This document shows positions 8,416 to 17,673 of a stretch of 64,000 nucleotides of DNA, one piece after another. A program made the translations under genes and the position numbers. Below the pieces are notes generated by a model that had not been told where the DNA came from, searched no databases, and worked only from the letters and a program-made list of their open reading frames with translations. How positions within the stretch are numbered: the stretch's first letter is position 1; every line of letters begins with the position of its first letter. The stretch comes from Halobacteriovorax sp. JY17 (GTDB lineage: Bacteria > Bdellovibrionota > Bacteriovoracia > Bacteriovoracales > Bacteriovoracaceae), in the NCBI RefSeq assembly GCF_002753895.1, contig NZ_NJER01000002.1, forward strand, positions 797,145 to 861,144. Direction: 5' to 3'.

Positions 8416-9923
8416 TGAAGAGTGTTTTATCAACCATTTTAATTATTACTAATATTATTCTCTATTTAACGAGTATCGTCCTTTGGCTTTCGATTTCTGA
8501 TGAAATATATTTAAATATTGGAGTCTCTCTCGCTGCAGTTGTTGTTACGCTAGTTCTTCTCATTATTTATAGAAAGTCTTTTAAAGCTTATTATATGAGC
8601 TCTCAATTTAAAATGCTTAGTGACGCCATTATTTCGTGCTTTCTTATTTCTTGTATTGTTGGTCTCGTAAACTATCTTGCTTTTAAAAATCCGATCCAAA
8701 TTGATCTCACTGAAAAGAGGCTACATTCTTTAAAGTCTCAGACGGTGAATGTTTTAAAGAACTCAAAGGGGTTGGTTGAAATTGATGTCTATGCTAGAAA
8801 AGAAAATTTTCAAAGAGTAAATATTCTTCTTGAATTGTACCGCTTAAGAAAAGCAGACTTAAAATTTAATTTCATTGACGCTGAAACTAGTCCGAGTTTA
8901 GTTCAAAAAAATGATATTACTCAATTGCCAACTCTCATTGTTAGAAAAGGGGATAAGGTAGCAAAATCTCTCAAAACAAGAGAGTTAGAACTTACAAATG
9001 CTATTTTAAAAGTAAGTAGAGAAAAAGAAACTTCAGTTTGCGTAGATAGTTCTCATTCCAAATTTAGCTGGTACGCGGAAGGACGAAATCAATATAGTGC
9101 ACTTAGAAGACTTCTTGAGATTGAATTATTTAAAGTTGAAGATATAAAACTTGTATCTGGTGAGCCTATTCTAGCATGTGATGTTCTTATTCTATGGGGA
9201 CCTGAAATAGATCTTGATGAAAAAGAATTGTTAACTTTAGAGAAATTTCAAGAGAGTGGGAAGGCCCTGCTCATTGGTGTGAATCCTCAATTTAATGGAG
9301 ATTCAATTCCAAACTTAAGAAAGTATCTGTCTGAGCAAGGAATTAAAGTTCATAATATTCTTTCCATCTCCCCAGACTCGACAATTGATGGGTCTAATGG
9401 AGCAGCTCCAATTGCTAGAACTTTTGCTAAAAGTCATCCAATATTCAAAGACTTTAATGAATATGTTTTCTTTCCTCTTGCTACAGCAATTACTTTTAAT
9501 GGTTATCTTGGTCTAAAGGCCGTTGAACTTGTTAAGTCTTCAAGCGAGAGCTGGGGAGAGTCGAACTTCTTAAAGTTAGAGGATAAGAGATTTGATAAAG
9601 GAAAAGACCTTCCTGGACCGCTAAATTTTGCTGTGAGCCGCGAATTTGAAAATGGTGGTAGAGTCGTAGTCTTTTCAAATACAAGTTTTGTTTCAAATGC
9701 CTATACGAAATTTTCAAATAACTTTAAGGTGCTGATCAATACGGTTTCATGGATCACTAAGAACGATCAGCTCATAACCTTTGATCGTATCGCCCTTAAA
9801 GATGAACCTTTATTTATTAGTCGGCCACAGCTAGGAGTTATATTCTTTTTTAGTGTATTGATTATTCCTGTGTGCTTAATTATTTTTTCAATTGTTCTCT
9901 ATAGAAGAAGAGGGAAGTTGTAA
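8415..9923 (+). CDS. GldG-like ABC auxiliary protein
   Basis: About 500 residues: two N-terminal helices, then DLTEKRLHSLKSQTVNVL, the classic opening of the GldG/ABC_transp_aux domain, a long periplasmic domain with a GATase-like SGKALLIGVNP segment, and a C-terminal membrane helix ending in RRRGKL. The GAGGAG ribosome site abuts an in-frame ATG at 8409 with no spacing, so the GTG at 8415 (six-base spacing, sharing a G with the upstream stop) is the better start. The partner is the GldF-like permease. Confidence 0.82.
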   Translation: MKSVLSTILIITNIILYLTSIVLWLSISDEIYLNIGVSLAAVVVTLVLLIIYRKSFKAYYMSSQFKMLSDAIISCFLISCIVGLVNYLAFKNPIQIDLTEKRLHSLKSQTVNVLKNSKGLVEIDVYARKENFQRVNILLELYRLRKADLKFNFIDAETSPSLVQKNDITQLPTLIVRKGDKVAKSLKTRELELTNAILKVSREKETSVCVDSSHSKFSWYAEGRNQYSALRRLLEIELFKVEDIKLVSGEPILACDVLILWGPEIDLDEKELLTLEKFQESGKALLIGVNPQFNGDSIPNLRKYLSEQGIKVHNILSISPDSTIDGSNGAAPIARTFAKSHPIFKDFNEYVFFPLATAITFNGYLGLKAVELVKSSSESWGESNFLKLEDKRFDKGKDLPGPLNFAVSREFENGGRVVVFSNTSFVSNAYTKFSNNFKVLINTVSWITKNDQLITFDRIALKDEPLFISRPQLGVIFFFSVLIIPVCLIIFSIVLYRRRGKL

Positions 9924-11206
9924 TGAAGAGAAATCTTGGACTACTCGCCTTATTGGTGGGCCTTTTATGCATAACTTACTTCACGCAAGAGAAGAGAAGT
10001 CTCACTGATCAAAAAGAACAAGATAATTATTCTAAAATCTTAGACTCGTCAATGTATGGCGATTTAGTTGAACTACAAACGCCTTTTAGTCATATTAAGA
10101 AGTATAAAGAATCATTTTCAAATTTTTCTGATGGGCATAAGGTTGATCAAAAGAGAGTTAATGAGTTCTTAAGTCGTCTCTCCCATATTAGAGCGAGTAA
10201 GTACTTAAAGGATATTTCTCCAACTCAAATGAAGGAGTTCTTCCCCGAAGATCATTTGAAAATGATTTTCACTTTTGAAAATGAAACCCTTGAATATCAA
10301 CTGGGAAAGAAAGTAGGCTTCTCTCAAGATTTCTATGTGGGTTATAAGACAAAGAGCAAGGGAGTCGTTATTGCAATCGCTAACGATAAGCTTCCTTTTG
10401 AAGGAATGGTTAATAAAGAGGAAGAGCATCGATCCTCTCATAAGTATGAAAGAGTTAAGTCATTATTCTCCCTTCCTGCAAACTTCTTCTTAGATCTTTC
10501 AGTTTTTGATAATGAAGAGCTTGATAGAGGAATCGTTTTTTCAAATATAAGAAATGAATCCTTTTCAATTGATTTTAAATCTAACACTACAAATCCTCCT
10601 CCTATTCATCCTATTGAAACGTCTGCGGCGAAGATGGGGCATCTCAGAGATAAACTTCTTTCTCTTAGGGCCGTTAATTACTTAAAGAATGTAGATACGG
10701 CGAAATTTTCAAGAAAGGTTGGAAGTATAAAAACTGAAAAAGGTATTTATACAATTTATGAAAGATATAATAAGGATCAATCTTACTATATCTTCAATCC
10801 TAAGAATAATATCTACTATCAATTTAAAGCAGGCGAGCAGAAGTTACTCCTCTTTAATATTCAAAGTGTCTGGGATTTGAGAGTTATTGATGAGCTTGGT
10901 GCTAAAGTTGAAATAAGTTTTGATAATGGAGAAACTTTAGAACTTGAAGTTCATAAAATTGGTGAAGAGGCGAGTAAGATATTTAAACTGATTCTAAGTC
11001 CAGCCCAATATATTAACGAGAAAGAGGATCTTTCAAAAGCTAAGAAATGGAAGCTTAAGCTTAAGATAAAATCCAGAGAGTTAGAAGTCTCTTTTACAGA
11101 TTCAGAAGTGATTATTTTAGATAGAATATTAAAGATATCTTATCACTATATAAGATATAGCAAAGAGCCCGTGAGTATTGACCCTGATAAGTATAGAGTT
11201 AAGTAA
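9923..11206 (+). CDS. DUF4340 domain-containing protein
   Basis: 427 residues with an N-terminal membrane anchor (LALLVGLLCITYF) and a periplasmic body. DUF4340 proteins follow GldG genes in many genomes and are thought to belong to the same envelope complex (family knowledge). The ATG overlaps the GldG stop in TAATG, with AGAGGGA as ribosome site. Repeated beta-strand patterns such as VGSIKTEKGIYTIYERY fit two DUF4340 repeats. Confidence 0.75.
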   Translation: MKRNLGLLALLVGLLCITYFTQEKRSLTDQKEQDNYSKILDSSMYGDLVELQTPFSHIKKYKESFSNFSDGHKVDQKRVNEFLSRLSHIRASKYLKDISPTQMKEFFPEDHLKMIFTFENETLEYQLGKKVGFSQDFYVGYKTKSKGVVIAIANDKLPFEGMVNKEEEHRSSHKYERVKSLFSLPANFFLDLSVFDNEELDRGIVFSNIRNESFSIDFKSNTTNPPPIHPIETSAAKMGHLRDKLLSLRAVNYLKNVDTAKFSRKVGSIKTEKGIYTIYERYNKDQSYYIFNPKNNIYYQFKAGEQKLLLFNIQSVWDLRVIDELGAKVEISFDNGETLELEVHKIGEEASKIFKLILSPAQYINEKEDLSKAKKWKLKLKIKSRELEVSFTDSEVIILDRILKISYHYIRYSKEPVSIDPDKYRVK

Positions 11207-11880
11207 TGAACCAGATTATAAGAGAATATTTAATTACATTTCTACATCCATTTAAAACTCATGAAGTCTTAAGGGAGAGTAGGGCCCTGACAAAACCTCT
11301 CGTTCTTGCTAGTGAATTAAAAGAACAAGAGATTCAGTATAAGACGGGTCTTAGTTTTATCGAAGTCATGAGTATTTCCTGGGTAATGGCAATCATTAAT
11401 GGAATTTACTCCATTGGAATGATTTACTTTGGCTATGTGACAGGAATGTTCATGTCTGAGTCAGACACTCTTTCTAGTCTTATCAGCAATAATATTTCTC
11501 TTGAGTATCAGAAAATTTTAATTTCGTGGTCAATTCTTCAAGTGATTATCTTTCCAATTACTCTTTGGTTCTATGCAAAGGTCTGGACTGTCATTATCAG
11601 ATTCTTTGGAAGTTTATTTGAGTTTGAAGGAAATTTAGAAGAAGTTACCGCCCAAGTTGTTAACCACTCTATTGTGACAAATCTCTTCTTGGTCATTCCT
11701 ATATTTGGAGAAATGATTAGGCATTTTTGTTCAATTATTTATCTCTTCGCAGGACTTAGAAGTAATATGTCTTTTTCTATTTTACAGAGCTTAATAACTG
11801 TCTGTTCTCCATTAATCATTTTTGTTCTCTTTATAGTCCTTGGAATAATCTACTTCACTTCTCTTTTCGCAATGCTTTAA
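11206..11880 (+). CDS. Integral membrane protein, Yip1-like
   Basis: A 224-residue protein with four or five hydrophobic helices after a cytoplasmic N-terminus of about 50 residues. The layout resembles Yip1/YIP1-family membrane proteins, but the match is by pattern only. It starts in a TAATG overlap with the DUF4340 gene, so it is the fifth and last member of the GldA/F/G-like operon and probably acts with that complex. Confidence 0.65.
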   Translation: MNQIIREYLITFLHPFKTHEVLRESRALTKPLVLASELKEQEIQYKTGLSFIEVMSISWVMAIINGIYSIGMIYFGYVTGMFMSESDTLSSLISNNISLEYQKILISWSILQVIIFPITLWFYAKVWTVIIRFFGSLFEFEGNLEEVTAQVVNHSIVTNLFLVIPIFGEMIRHFCSIIYLFAGLRSNMSFSILQSLITVCSPLIIFVLFIVLGIIYFTSLFAML

Positions 11881-12068
11881 AACACTTCCTATTTTGACGA
11901 TATGCCAAAGTCAGGAGGTGTTAGAAAATTTATTCTCACTATCTACTGGAATTCATTACAATAGATAGTGAGGACATGGAATGGCCTCATTTACAGAGTG
12001 TAATCACTTTGTCAGAATCATTTCACACACACACAAGCATATACACTCACACATCAAAGGAGAGAGAC

Positions 12069-12710
12069 GTGTCCCCTTATCTAGCAAGCTTCATGACAGG
12101 AAGTGTTGAAGTCGTTTGTGGACCTATGTTTTCTGGTAAGACTGAAGAGTTAATCAGAAGAGTCAGAAGGGCCCAGATCGCAAAACAGAAAATTCAAATT
12201 TTTAAACCAGCTCTCGATGATAGGTATCACGAAACTAAAGTTGTGAGTCATTCATCTCAGTCAGTTGCGGCGACACCTGTGAATTCTGCAGTTGATATTC
12301 TTAGAAGAATTTATGACTCAACGAGAATTGTGGCCATTGATGAAGTGCAATTCTTTGATGAGAATATTATTAAAGTTGTAAATAAACTCTCTAGAAGAGG
12401 GGTTAGAGTTATCTTGGCCGGTTTGGATCAAGATTATAAGGGCGAACCGTTTGGTCCAATGCCTCACCTTATGGCCGTAGCGGATGACGTGACGAAAGTT
12501 AAGGCCGTTTGTACGTCTTGTGGTGCTCCAGCATCAAAGACTCATCGAAAGTCTACAGAGAATGCTGATCAAGTACTTGTGGGAGAGGCTGACCTCTACG
12601 AAGCAAGATGCACGGCGCACTGGGATTACCAGCCGGATGATGAAGATCTTCTTGCTTTCTCAGCAAATATTGAAGCGAGTGAGAGTTCAGCTTCAGAAGT
12701 TCAGATTTAA
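12069..12710 (+). CDS. tdk: Thymidine kinase
   Basis: Phosphorylates thymidine to dTMP with ATP (pyrimidine salvage). Type II thymidine kinase, 213 residues. P-loop GPMFSGKT (18-25), catalytic segment AIDEVQFF, the lasso-like GLDQDYKGEPFG and a zinc-binding CTSCG with a second RCTAHW site. The frame is open back to 11976, but AAAGGAGA sits five bases before the GTG at 12069, whereas the family N-terminus (MTGSVEVVCGPMF) begins at 12093 without a ribosome site. GTG is therefore chosen. Confidence 0.93.
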   Translation: MSPYLASFMTGSVEVVCGPMFSGKTEELIRRVRRAQIAKQKIQIFKPALDDRYHETKVVSHSSQSVAATPVNSAVDILRRIYDSTRIVAIDEVQFFDENIIKVVNKLSRRGVRVILAGLDQDYKGEPFGPMPHLMAVADDVTKVKAVCTSCGAPASKTHRKSTENADQVLVGEADLYEARCTAHWDYQPDDEDLLAFSANIEASESSASEVQI

Positions 12711-12714
12711 TTTC

Positions 12715-12743
12715 AAAGGAGACTGTTGTCTCCTTTTTTTTTT
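12715..12743 (+). terminator. Intrinsic terminator after tdk
   Basis: A 9-bp stem AAAGGAGAC / GTCTCCTTT with loop TGTT, followed by a run of ten T. It begins five bases after the tdk stop. Confidence 0.92.
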
Positions 12744-12783
12744 GCTATACTCTCTATGTATTAATTAAGACAAGAGGGTTTTT

Positions 12784-13302
12784 ATGTCATTTCCAGAGTT
12801 AATATCAAAACAATCAATTCAAGTTCGGGTTAAAGAGTTGGCCGAGAAAATCACAAATGATTTTTCCGGTGAAGAAGTCGTTGTTGTTGGAGTTCTTAAA
12901 GGCTCATTTATTTTCTGCGCTGATTTGATTCGAGAAATGAATCTGCCAGTTATTTTAGACTTTATTTCTGTTTCATCTTACGAGGGAACTGAGTCTACTG
13001 GTGAATTAAAAATCAATCTGGACATCAAAACTAATATTGAAGGAAAGAATGTTATTCTTGTTGAAGATATTATTGATACAGGCTTAACGATTTCATCACT
13101 CATTGAAAGGTTTGAAGGCCTTAATCCAAAATCCCTCAAGGTTGCTACTCTTCTTTATAAACCAGCTAGGATTAAGCATAAGGTTGATATAGATTACCTT
13201 GCTTTTGAAATTGAAGATCACTTTGTGATTGGTTATGGGCTAGACTTCAATGGTCTTTATAGAGAGATACCTTACGTAGGAATTTATAATGGCGAAGTAT
13301 AG
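12784..13302 (+). CDS. hpt: Hypoxanthine phosphoribosyltransferase
   Basis: Converts hypoxanthine or guanine plus PRPP to IMP/GMP (purine salvage). 172 residues, normal length. The PRPP-binding motif VILVEDIIDTGLT lies at about residues 93-105, and the N-terminal VVVVGVLKGSFIF and the flexible-loop VSSYEGTESTG are typical. It follows the tdk terminator and overlaps the next kinase gene by 14 bases. Its pairing with tdk fits a nucleotide salvage cluster. Confidence 0.93.
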   Translation: MSFPELISKQSIQVRVKELAEKITNDFSGEEVVVVGVLKGSFIFCADLIREMNLPVILDFISVSSYEGTESTGELKINLDIKTNIEGKNVILVEDIIDTGLTISSLIERFEGLNPKSLKVATLLYKPARIKHKVDIDYLAFEIEDHFVIGYGLDFNGLYREIPYVGIYNGEV

Positions 13303-14296
13303 TGGCTCTGTAAGAGTTGACTTATTAGGGGGAACTCTTGATCTGGAACCAATTAATTTAATTATTCCAGAAACAATTACATTGAACTTGGCGACAAGTT
13401 TAAAAGCAGAAGTTCATATTGAAGAATTTGAAAAAGGAAAAGTTCAGATTCACTCTCTCGATTATGATACGACTGAAGTTTATGAAACTGCTGACTTTAC
13501 TTCTGAGAAGTTGCTAGGGGATCACTTTGGTCACTTTAGTTTTGTTTGCCAGATATTAAATCACTTTGAATTAAATAGTGGAATCAAGCTTAATTTAAAA
13601 TCAGGATCTCCTCCTGGCGCTGGGCTTGGTGGTTCATCATCAATGGGAATCACTCTCTATAGTGCTATTTGTAAATACCTAAACCTTGATTTAGACAGAC
13701 AGCTCGGCGTAAATATTGTTCGAGGAATAGAGGGAAGAATGCTGGATTCAGGTCCCGCAGGCTATCAAGATTATTATCCCGCTATTTATGGTGGAGTACT
13801 TGCACTTGTTCCAAGTCCTGGGAAAGTTACTGTAGATCAACTCTATAGTGATAACTTAAAGAGTTTCTTAGAAAAGAATATTACTCTTGTGTACTCAAGA
13901 CAGACGAGACTTTCAGGAATCAATAACTGGGAAGTTTATAAAGGCTTCTTTGATAAGAATGAACTCATAAGAAAAGGTCTAGGAGAGATTGCTTCTTTAA
14001 GTCAGCGAGCTTATCAAGCAATTAAATCGGAAGATTTCAGCGAATTACCAGAGCTTATTTCCAAAGAGGGAGCTATTAGAAAAGAGCTTTTTCCTGGAAT
14101 TGTTTCTGAAAAAATGAATATGGTGTATACTAAAGTGGTAGAAAAAGTTCCAACTGCCGGTATTAAGGTTTGTGGAGCGGGTGGAGGAGGATGTTTCCTA
14201 ATTATTCACCCTGAAGAAGCTAAGAGTTTAGTAAATCAAATTATCACAGAGAATGAAATGGATGTCTTACCATTTTCAATTGAGAAACCTCTATAA
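13289..14296 (+). CDS. GHMP-family sugar kinase
   Basis: ATP-dependent small-molecule kinase of the GHMP fold, 335 residues. The nucleotide loop is SGSPPGAGLGGSSSMGI, and the C-terminal motif 3 is IKVCGAGGGGCFLI. The start RVDLLGGTLDLEP resembles the RISFxGGxTD motif of heptose-7-phosphate (HddA) and galacto-type kinases, but the substrate is not settled. It overlaps hpt by 14 bases, so the two are cotranscribed. Confidence 0.85.
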   Translation: MAKYSGSVRVDLLGGTLDLEPINLIIPETITLNLATSLKAEVHIEEFEKGKVQIHSLDYDTTEVYETADFTSEKLLGDHFGHFSFVCQILNHFELNSGIKLNLKSGSPPGAGLGGSSSMGITLYSAICKYLNLDLDRQLGVNIVRGIEGRMLDSGPAGYQDYYPAIYGGVLALVPSPGKVTVDQLYSDNLKSFLEKNITLVYSRQTRLSGINNWEVYKGFFDKNELIRKGLGEIASLSQRAYQAIKSEDFSELPELISKEGAIRKELFPGIVSEKMNMVYTKVVEKVPTAGIKVCGAGGGGCFLIIHPEEAKSLVNQIITENEMDVLPFSIEKPL

Positions 14297-14308
14297 CAGA
14301 GAGCCTAT

Positions 14309-15256
14309 GTGAGTGAATCTAAAAATATTGCTGGAATGAGTATGAAAGGCGGAAGAAAGGATAATTTCTTCTTCTGCTTAATTGAGTACTACGAAGATAG
14401 CCAGCGGTGGTTTCTTAGGTCTATGCTTCAAGTGAAAGATGAAGAAGGACTTGAAGGCGATGATGCTATTCGCTCTTGGATTGAAGATTATAAAGTTAAT
14501 CAACTCGTTGTCGATTTTCCTCTTACATGGCCCGCTTGCCACTCTTGCGAATTAGAATGCCCAGGTTCAAAGAATTGTCCTGTTGATGAAGTCGTTAGTG
14601 TTAGAGATAGAGTCACTTCAATCTTAGAAGAAGATACTAGCATTAGAGACCGTCATCATAAAGAGTATGAGAGATCGAGAAACTTAGATGATGAATTTGA
14701 TATGGGAAGAGACCTTTGGGATAAAGAGTCTCACGAACACCTTCTTTCAAGATCATTTAAAAGAAGATTGAAGAAAGGTTTTCTTCCTTACTGGAATCGC
14801 TCTGTCGATTTCTGGATTTGGAAGTATTACTACGATCAATACTTAGAGTTATTCACTTCTTCTTATGATTCATTTGGAAATACATCTTTAATGATTCTTT
14901 CTCGCTTCTCTTATCTTCGAAGACATTTCCCTAACAATATTGATCTCTATGAAGGTAATGTGAACCTAACTCTTATTGAACTTCTTCGTGGAAAAATACT
15001 TTTGAATAGAGATATTCAAAATATGAGTGATATTGAACAAGGTGTAGAAGCGAGACTTGATATCATAAAGAAAATAGAGGCCAAGTTAAATATCTTCATC
15101 TATGAACATGATCTAGAATTGATTGTAAAAAATCCTAGGGCCTTTGATTCTTTTATTTTGGCGGTTACAGGTCAGAGAAATCTCTTAGATAAAGTTCGAA
15201 ATCTTCCTCTTTGGACAAGACCATCTCTTACGAGACTTTTGGTGCCGAAGTTTTAG
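14309..15256 (+). CDS. Hypothetical protein, possible RNase H-fold (DUF429-like)
   Basis: 315 residues, GTG start in the wake of the GHMP kinase (12 bases apart). The N-terminus GMSMKGGRKDNFFF followed by a strand/helix pattern and VNQLVVDFPLTWP resembles DUF429-type predicted nucleases with an RNase H fold. A Cys-rich loop (CHSCELECPGSKNC) could bind a metal. The C-terminal helical region ends AVTGQRNLLDKV. The family assignment is tentative; it could equally be an uncharacterised clade-specific protein. Confidence 0.62.
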   Translation: MSESKNIAGMSMKGGRKDNFFFCLIEYYEDSQRWFLRSMLQVKDEEGLEGDDAIRSWIEDYKVNQLVVDFPLTWPACHSCELECPGSKNCPVDEVVSVRDRVTSILEEDTSIRDRHHKEYERSRNLDDEFDMGRDLWDKESHEHLLSRSFKRRLKKGFLPYWNRSVDFWIWKYYYDQYLELFTSSYDSFGNTSLMILSRFSYLRRHFPNNIDLYEGNVNLTLIELLRGKILLNRDIQNMSDIEQGVEARLDIIKKIEAKLNIFIYEHDLELIVKNPRAFDSFILAVTGQRNLLDKVRNLPLWTRPSLTRLLVPKF

Positions 15257-15707
15257 GTTTAAACTGACTAAGCCCAATGAAGACGTAAATCATTAAAGCG
15301 CCAGAGGCCACATAGGCTAGATTCATCCCCCCATTTAGTAAGTTTGAAAAACCTAGTAGAAATAACCCAAGTCCTCCTAGAAATGACTGAATCCTTAGGT
15401 ATTTATAAGCAAATACTTTGTCTTTGTTATAGTAGAAGTAATTTATAGCGTGAATAATCAGCACACCTATAAACATCGCAAGCATTGCTTGTTTAGATAA
15501 TTGATAGAGCTCGGTAAAGAAGTTTTTAGGAATCATATTCTGTGTGAGAGCTGGATTCTTCTTCACTTCAGTCGTGATGAGAGAGTATATTCTTGGAAAT
15601 GCATCTATCCAAATATAATAAAAAATGAGAATATCACCAAGTAAACAAAAAAGTATGGCCAGTTTTTTAAATGTCTTTTCTGTGAGATTTTTATATAGAT
15701 TTTCCAT
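15228..15707 (-). CDS. Hypothetical membrane protein, four helices
   Basis: 159 residues with four hydrophobic segments (about 13-35, 73-95, 105-122 and 128-148). No domain is recognised. It converges with and overlaps the preceding gene by 29 bases. No Shine-Dalgarno site precedes the ATG; instead a TATAAT stands seven bases upstream (see the promoter entry), so the mRNA may be leaderless. It is divergent from the antiporter gene. Confidence 0.65.
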   Translation of the reverse strand: MENLYKNLTEKTFKKLAILFCLLGDILIFYYIWIDAFPRIYSLITTEVKKNPALTQNMIPKNFFTELYQLSKQAMLAMFIGVLIIHAINYFYYNKDKVFAYKYLRIQSFLGGLGLFLLGFSNLLNGGMNLAYVASGALMIYVFIGLSQFKPKTSAPKVS

Positions 15708-15713
15708 ATTTCA

Positions 15714-15741
15714 ATTATAGGACAGGTTTATGACACTACAA
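15714..15741 (-). promoter_or_regulatory. Putative sigma70-type promoter, leaderless start
   Basis: On the minus strand TTGTAG (15736-15741) and TATAAT (15714-15719) are separated by 16 bases. The expected start point falls on or next to the ATG at 15707. The -35 element overlaps the start of the divergent antiporter gene. Confidence 0.38.
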
Positions 15742-16665
15742 GTGATTTTATTAATATTCTCTATTGTAATGCTATATTATGGAGCAGAATTCGCTCTTGA
15801 GTCTGCAGAAAAGATTGGTCTCTATCTGGGAATGTCTCCGTTAGTTATTGGATTATTAATTGTAGGCTTTGGAACTTCTCTACCAGAGTTCTTTGTTTCT
15901 CAATTGGCATGCTATAGAGGGGAGAGTCCTATTGCTCTGGGGAATATCATTGGCTCCAATATTGCCAACCTCTTCTTAATTATGGGAGCAGCTGGAATTT
16001 TTGTGCCACTTCACTTAGCGCGTACAGAGATTAAAGTTCAACTCTACTTTCATATTGGAATTACTGCTATTCTTGCAATTATACTTTTCCAATCGAATCT
16101 CTATTGGTGGGGAACAGGTCTTCTTCTGTCTTTTTTTGGTGTTTATCTTTGGAATACATTTAGAGAAATGAGAAAACAGAGACACTTGAGAACTGTGAGT
16201 AAAGAAGACCTTGAACATGAAATGGGTCCGATGCTTTATATTAAACTTATCGTAGGATTTGTTCTTCTCTACTTTGGAGGAGATCTCTTAGTTAGTTCTG
16301 GTTCAAAAGTTGGAGTGATGATGGGAATATCAACCTACGTTATTTCTGCTGTTTTTGTGGCCTTTGGAACATCATTTCCAGAGCTTGTTACTGCAATTTT
16401 AGCCTGTGTAAAAAAGAAGGATACTGATCTCATTACTGGTAATATCATCGGCTCTAATATTTTCAATGTGGCCTTTGTTCTTGGATCTCTAGGTCTTTAC
16501 GATGTCCCTATTGAACAGAATTATACACTTGAGTTATCTGTACTAGGTTTTGCATCAGTTTTCTTAATTGGAATTGCGCTTGCGAAGAAAAACTTTTATA
16601 AACTATCGGGAGTTATCTTTCTCTCAACCTACGGCGCTGTTGTTTACCAATGGGTGACAGCTTAG
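15730..16665 (+). CDS. Calcium/sodium antiporter (CaCA family, YrbG-like)
   Basis: Inner-membrane cation exchanger, 311 residues, about ten helices. It carries both inverted alpha repeats of the family: GFGTSLPEFFVS with GNIIGSNIANLFLIMG, and AFGTSFPELV with GNIIGSNIFNVAFVLG. Ribosome site AGGACAGG precedes the ATG. The ion specificity (Ca2+/Na+ or another divalent cation) is family knowledge, not visible here. Confidence 0.92.
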   Translation: MTLQVILLIFSIVMLYYGAEFALESAEKIGLYLGMSPLVIGLLIVGFGTSLPEFFVSQLACYRGESPIALGNIIGSNIANLFLIMGAAGIFVPLHLARTEIKVQLYFHIGITAILAIILFQSNLYWWGTGLLLSFFGVYLWNTFREMRKQRHLRTVSKEDLEHEMGPMLYIKLIVGFVLLYFGGDLLVSSGSKVGVMMGISTYVISAVFVAFGTSFPELVTAILACVKKKDTDLITGNIIGSNIFNVAFVLGSLGLYDVPIEQNYTLELSVLGFASVFLIGIALAKKNFYKLSGVIFLSTYGAVVYQWVTA

Positions 16666-16728
16666 CCTATAAAGATGAGGAACTTCTTTAGTAATAAGTG
16701 ACAGAGAAGACGAATTGTAGTCAAAGAC

Positions 16729-17205
16729 TTAAAGTAATTTTTTGATATCACTTTCAAGAGATTCTGGCTTACTCGTTGGGGCAAACCTTGTAATCATCTC
16801 ACCATCTTTAGAAATAAGAAATTTAGTGAAGTTCCACTTGATTTTCTTTGAACCGAGAAGGCCTGGCGCTTGATTTTTTAAGTATTCGTAGAGTGGATGA
16901 GTGTCACTTCCATTCACATCAATTTTATCAAAGAGTGGAAAAGAAATATTAAATTGCAGATCGCAGAAAGAGGCGATCTCTTCGTTAGAGCCAGGCTCCT
17001 GTGATCCAAATTGATTACAAGGGAAGGCCAAAACTTCAAAACCTTGATCCTTATATTTCTTATAGAGCTCTTCTAGACCAGCGTATTGAGGAGTAAATCC
17101 ACATTTTGAGGCGGTATTTACGACTAGGAGAACTTTATCTTTATAATTAGATAATTCAACTTCTTCTTTCTTATTATTCTTAACTTTATAATCGTAAACA
17201 CTCAT
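16729..17205 (-). CDS. gpx: Glutathione peroxidase family protein
   Basis: Thioredoxin-fold peroxidase, 158 residues. The active motif NTASKCGFTPQY carries Cys, not selenocysteine. It also has LAFPCNQFGSQEPG and the catalytic KWNFTKFLI with Trp and Asn. Cys-type enzymes of this family often use thioredoxin rather than glutathione (family knowledge). GAGAGGA lies before the ATG. It sits 11 bases downstream of smpB on the same strand. Confidence 0.92.
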   Translation of the reverse strand: MSVYDYKVKNNKKEEVELSNYKDKVLLVVNTASKCGFTPQYAGLEELYKKYKDQGFEVLAFPCNQFGSQEPGSNEEIASFCDLQFNISFPLFDKIDVNGSDTHPLYEYLKNQAPGLLGSKKIKWNFTKFLISKDGEMITRFAPTSKPESLESDIKKLL

Positions 17206-17216
17206 AGAGTCCTCTC

Positions 17217-17666
17217 TTATTCGTAGATACCTTTTTGTAATTTTCTTTGAACTGTTTTTTCTTGCTCATCAGCTCTCTTGTCATGAAGCTTCTTACCACG
17301 CCCCAGTGCAATTTCTAGCTTAACGATTGAGCCCTTGAAGTAAATCATTGTTGGAATCAATGTTAAATTCTGTGCTTTCATTTTATGAAAGAGTTTTACA
17401 ATTTCTTTTTCATGTAGGAGAAGTTTTCTCTTTCTATCTTCGACATGGTTATTGATATTTCCAAATTCATATTGTGGAATTTTTATATTAAATGCCCACA
17501 CTTCACCGTTACTATCAATCGTAATATGTGACTCAGCAATAGAAACTTTTCCAGCTCTCAAGCTCTTAACTTCTGTTCCAACAAGAACCATTCCAACTTC
17601 CATCTTATCTTCTAAGCTGTAGTCAAAATGTGCTCTCTTATTTTTTGCAATTATTTTAATGCCCAT
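17217..17666 (-). CDS. smpB: SsrA-binding protein SmpB
   Basis: RNA chaperone that binds tmRNA and brings it to stalled ribosomes for trans-translation. 149 residues, full length. It shows KRAHFDYSLEDKMEVGMVLVGTEVKSLR, the central KRKLLLHEKEI and the C-terminal ALGRGKKLHDKR tail that reads the empty A site. Ribosome site AGGAAG. Its partner RNA ssrA lies in this same window at 40768-41148. Confidence 0.96.
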   Translation of the reverse strand: MGIKIIAKNKRAHFDYSLEDKMEVGMVLVGTEVKSLRAGKVSIAESHITIDSNGEVWAFNIKIPQYEFGNINNHVEDRKRKLLLHEKEIVKLFHKMKAQNLTLIPTMIYFKGSIVKLEIALGRGKKLHDKRADEQEKTVQRKLQKGIYE

Positions 17667-17673
17667 TTTCTTC

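Noticed and set aside
11976..12068. Extended thymidine kinase start with a His/Thr-rich leader
   Set aside because: The family begins near MTGSVEVVCGPMF, and AAAGGAGA is placed for GTG 12069; the HTHTSIYTHTS run is in-frame noise.
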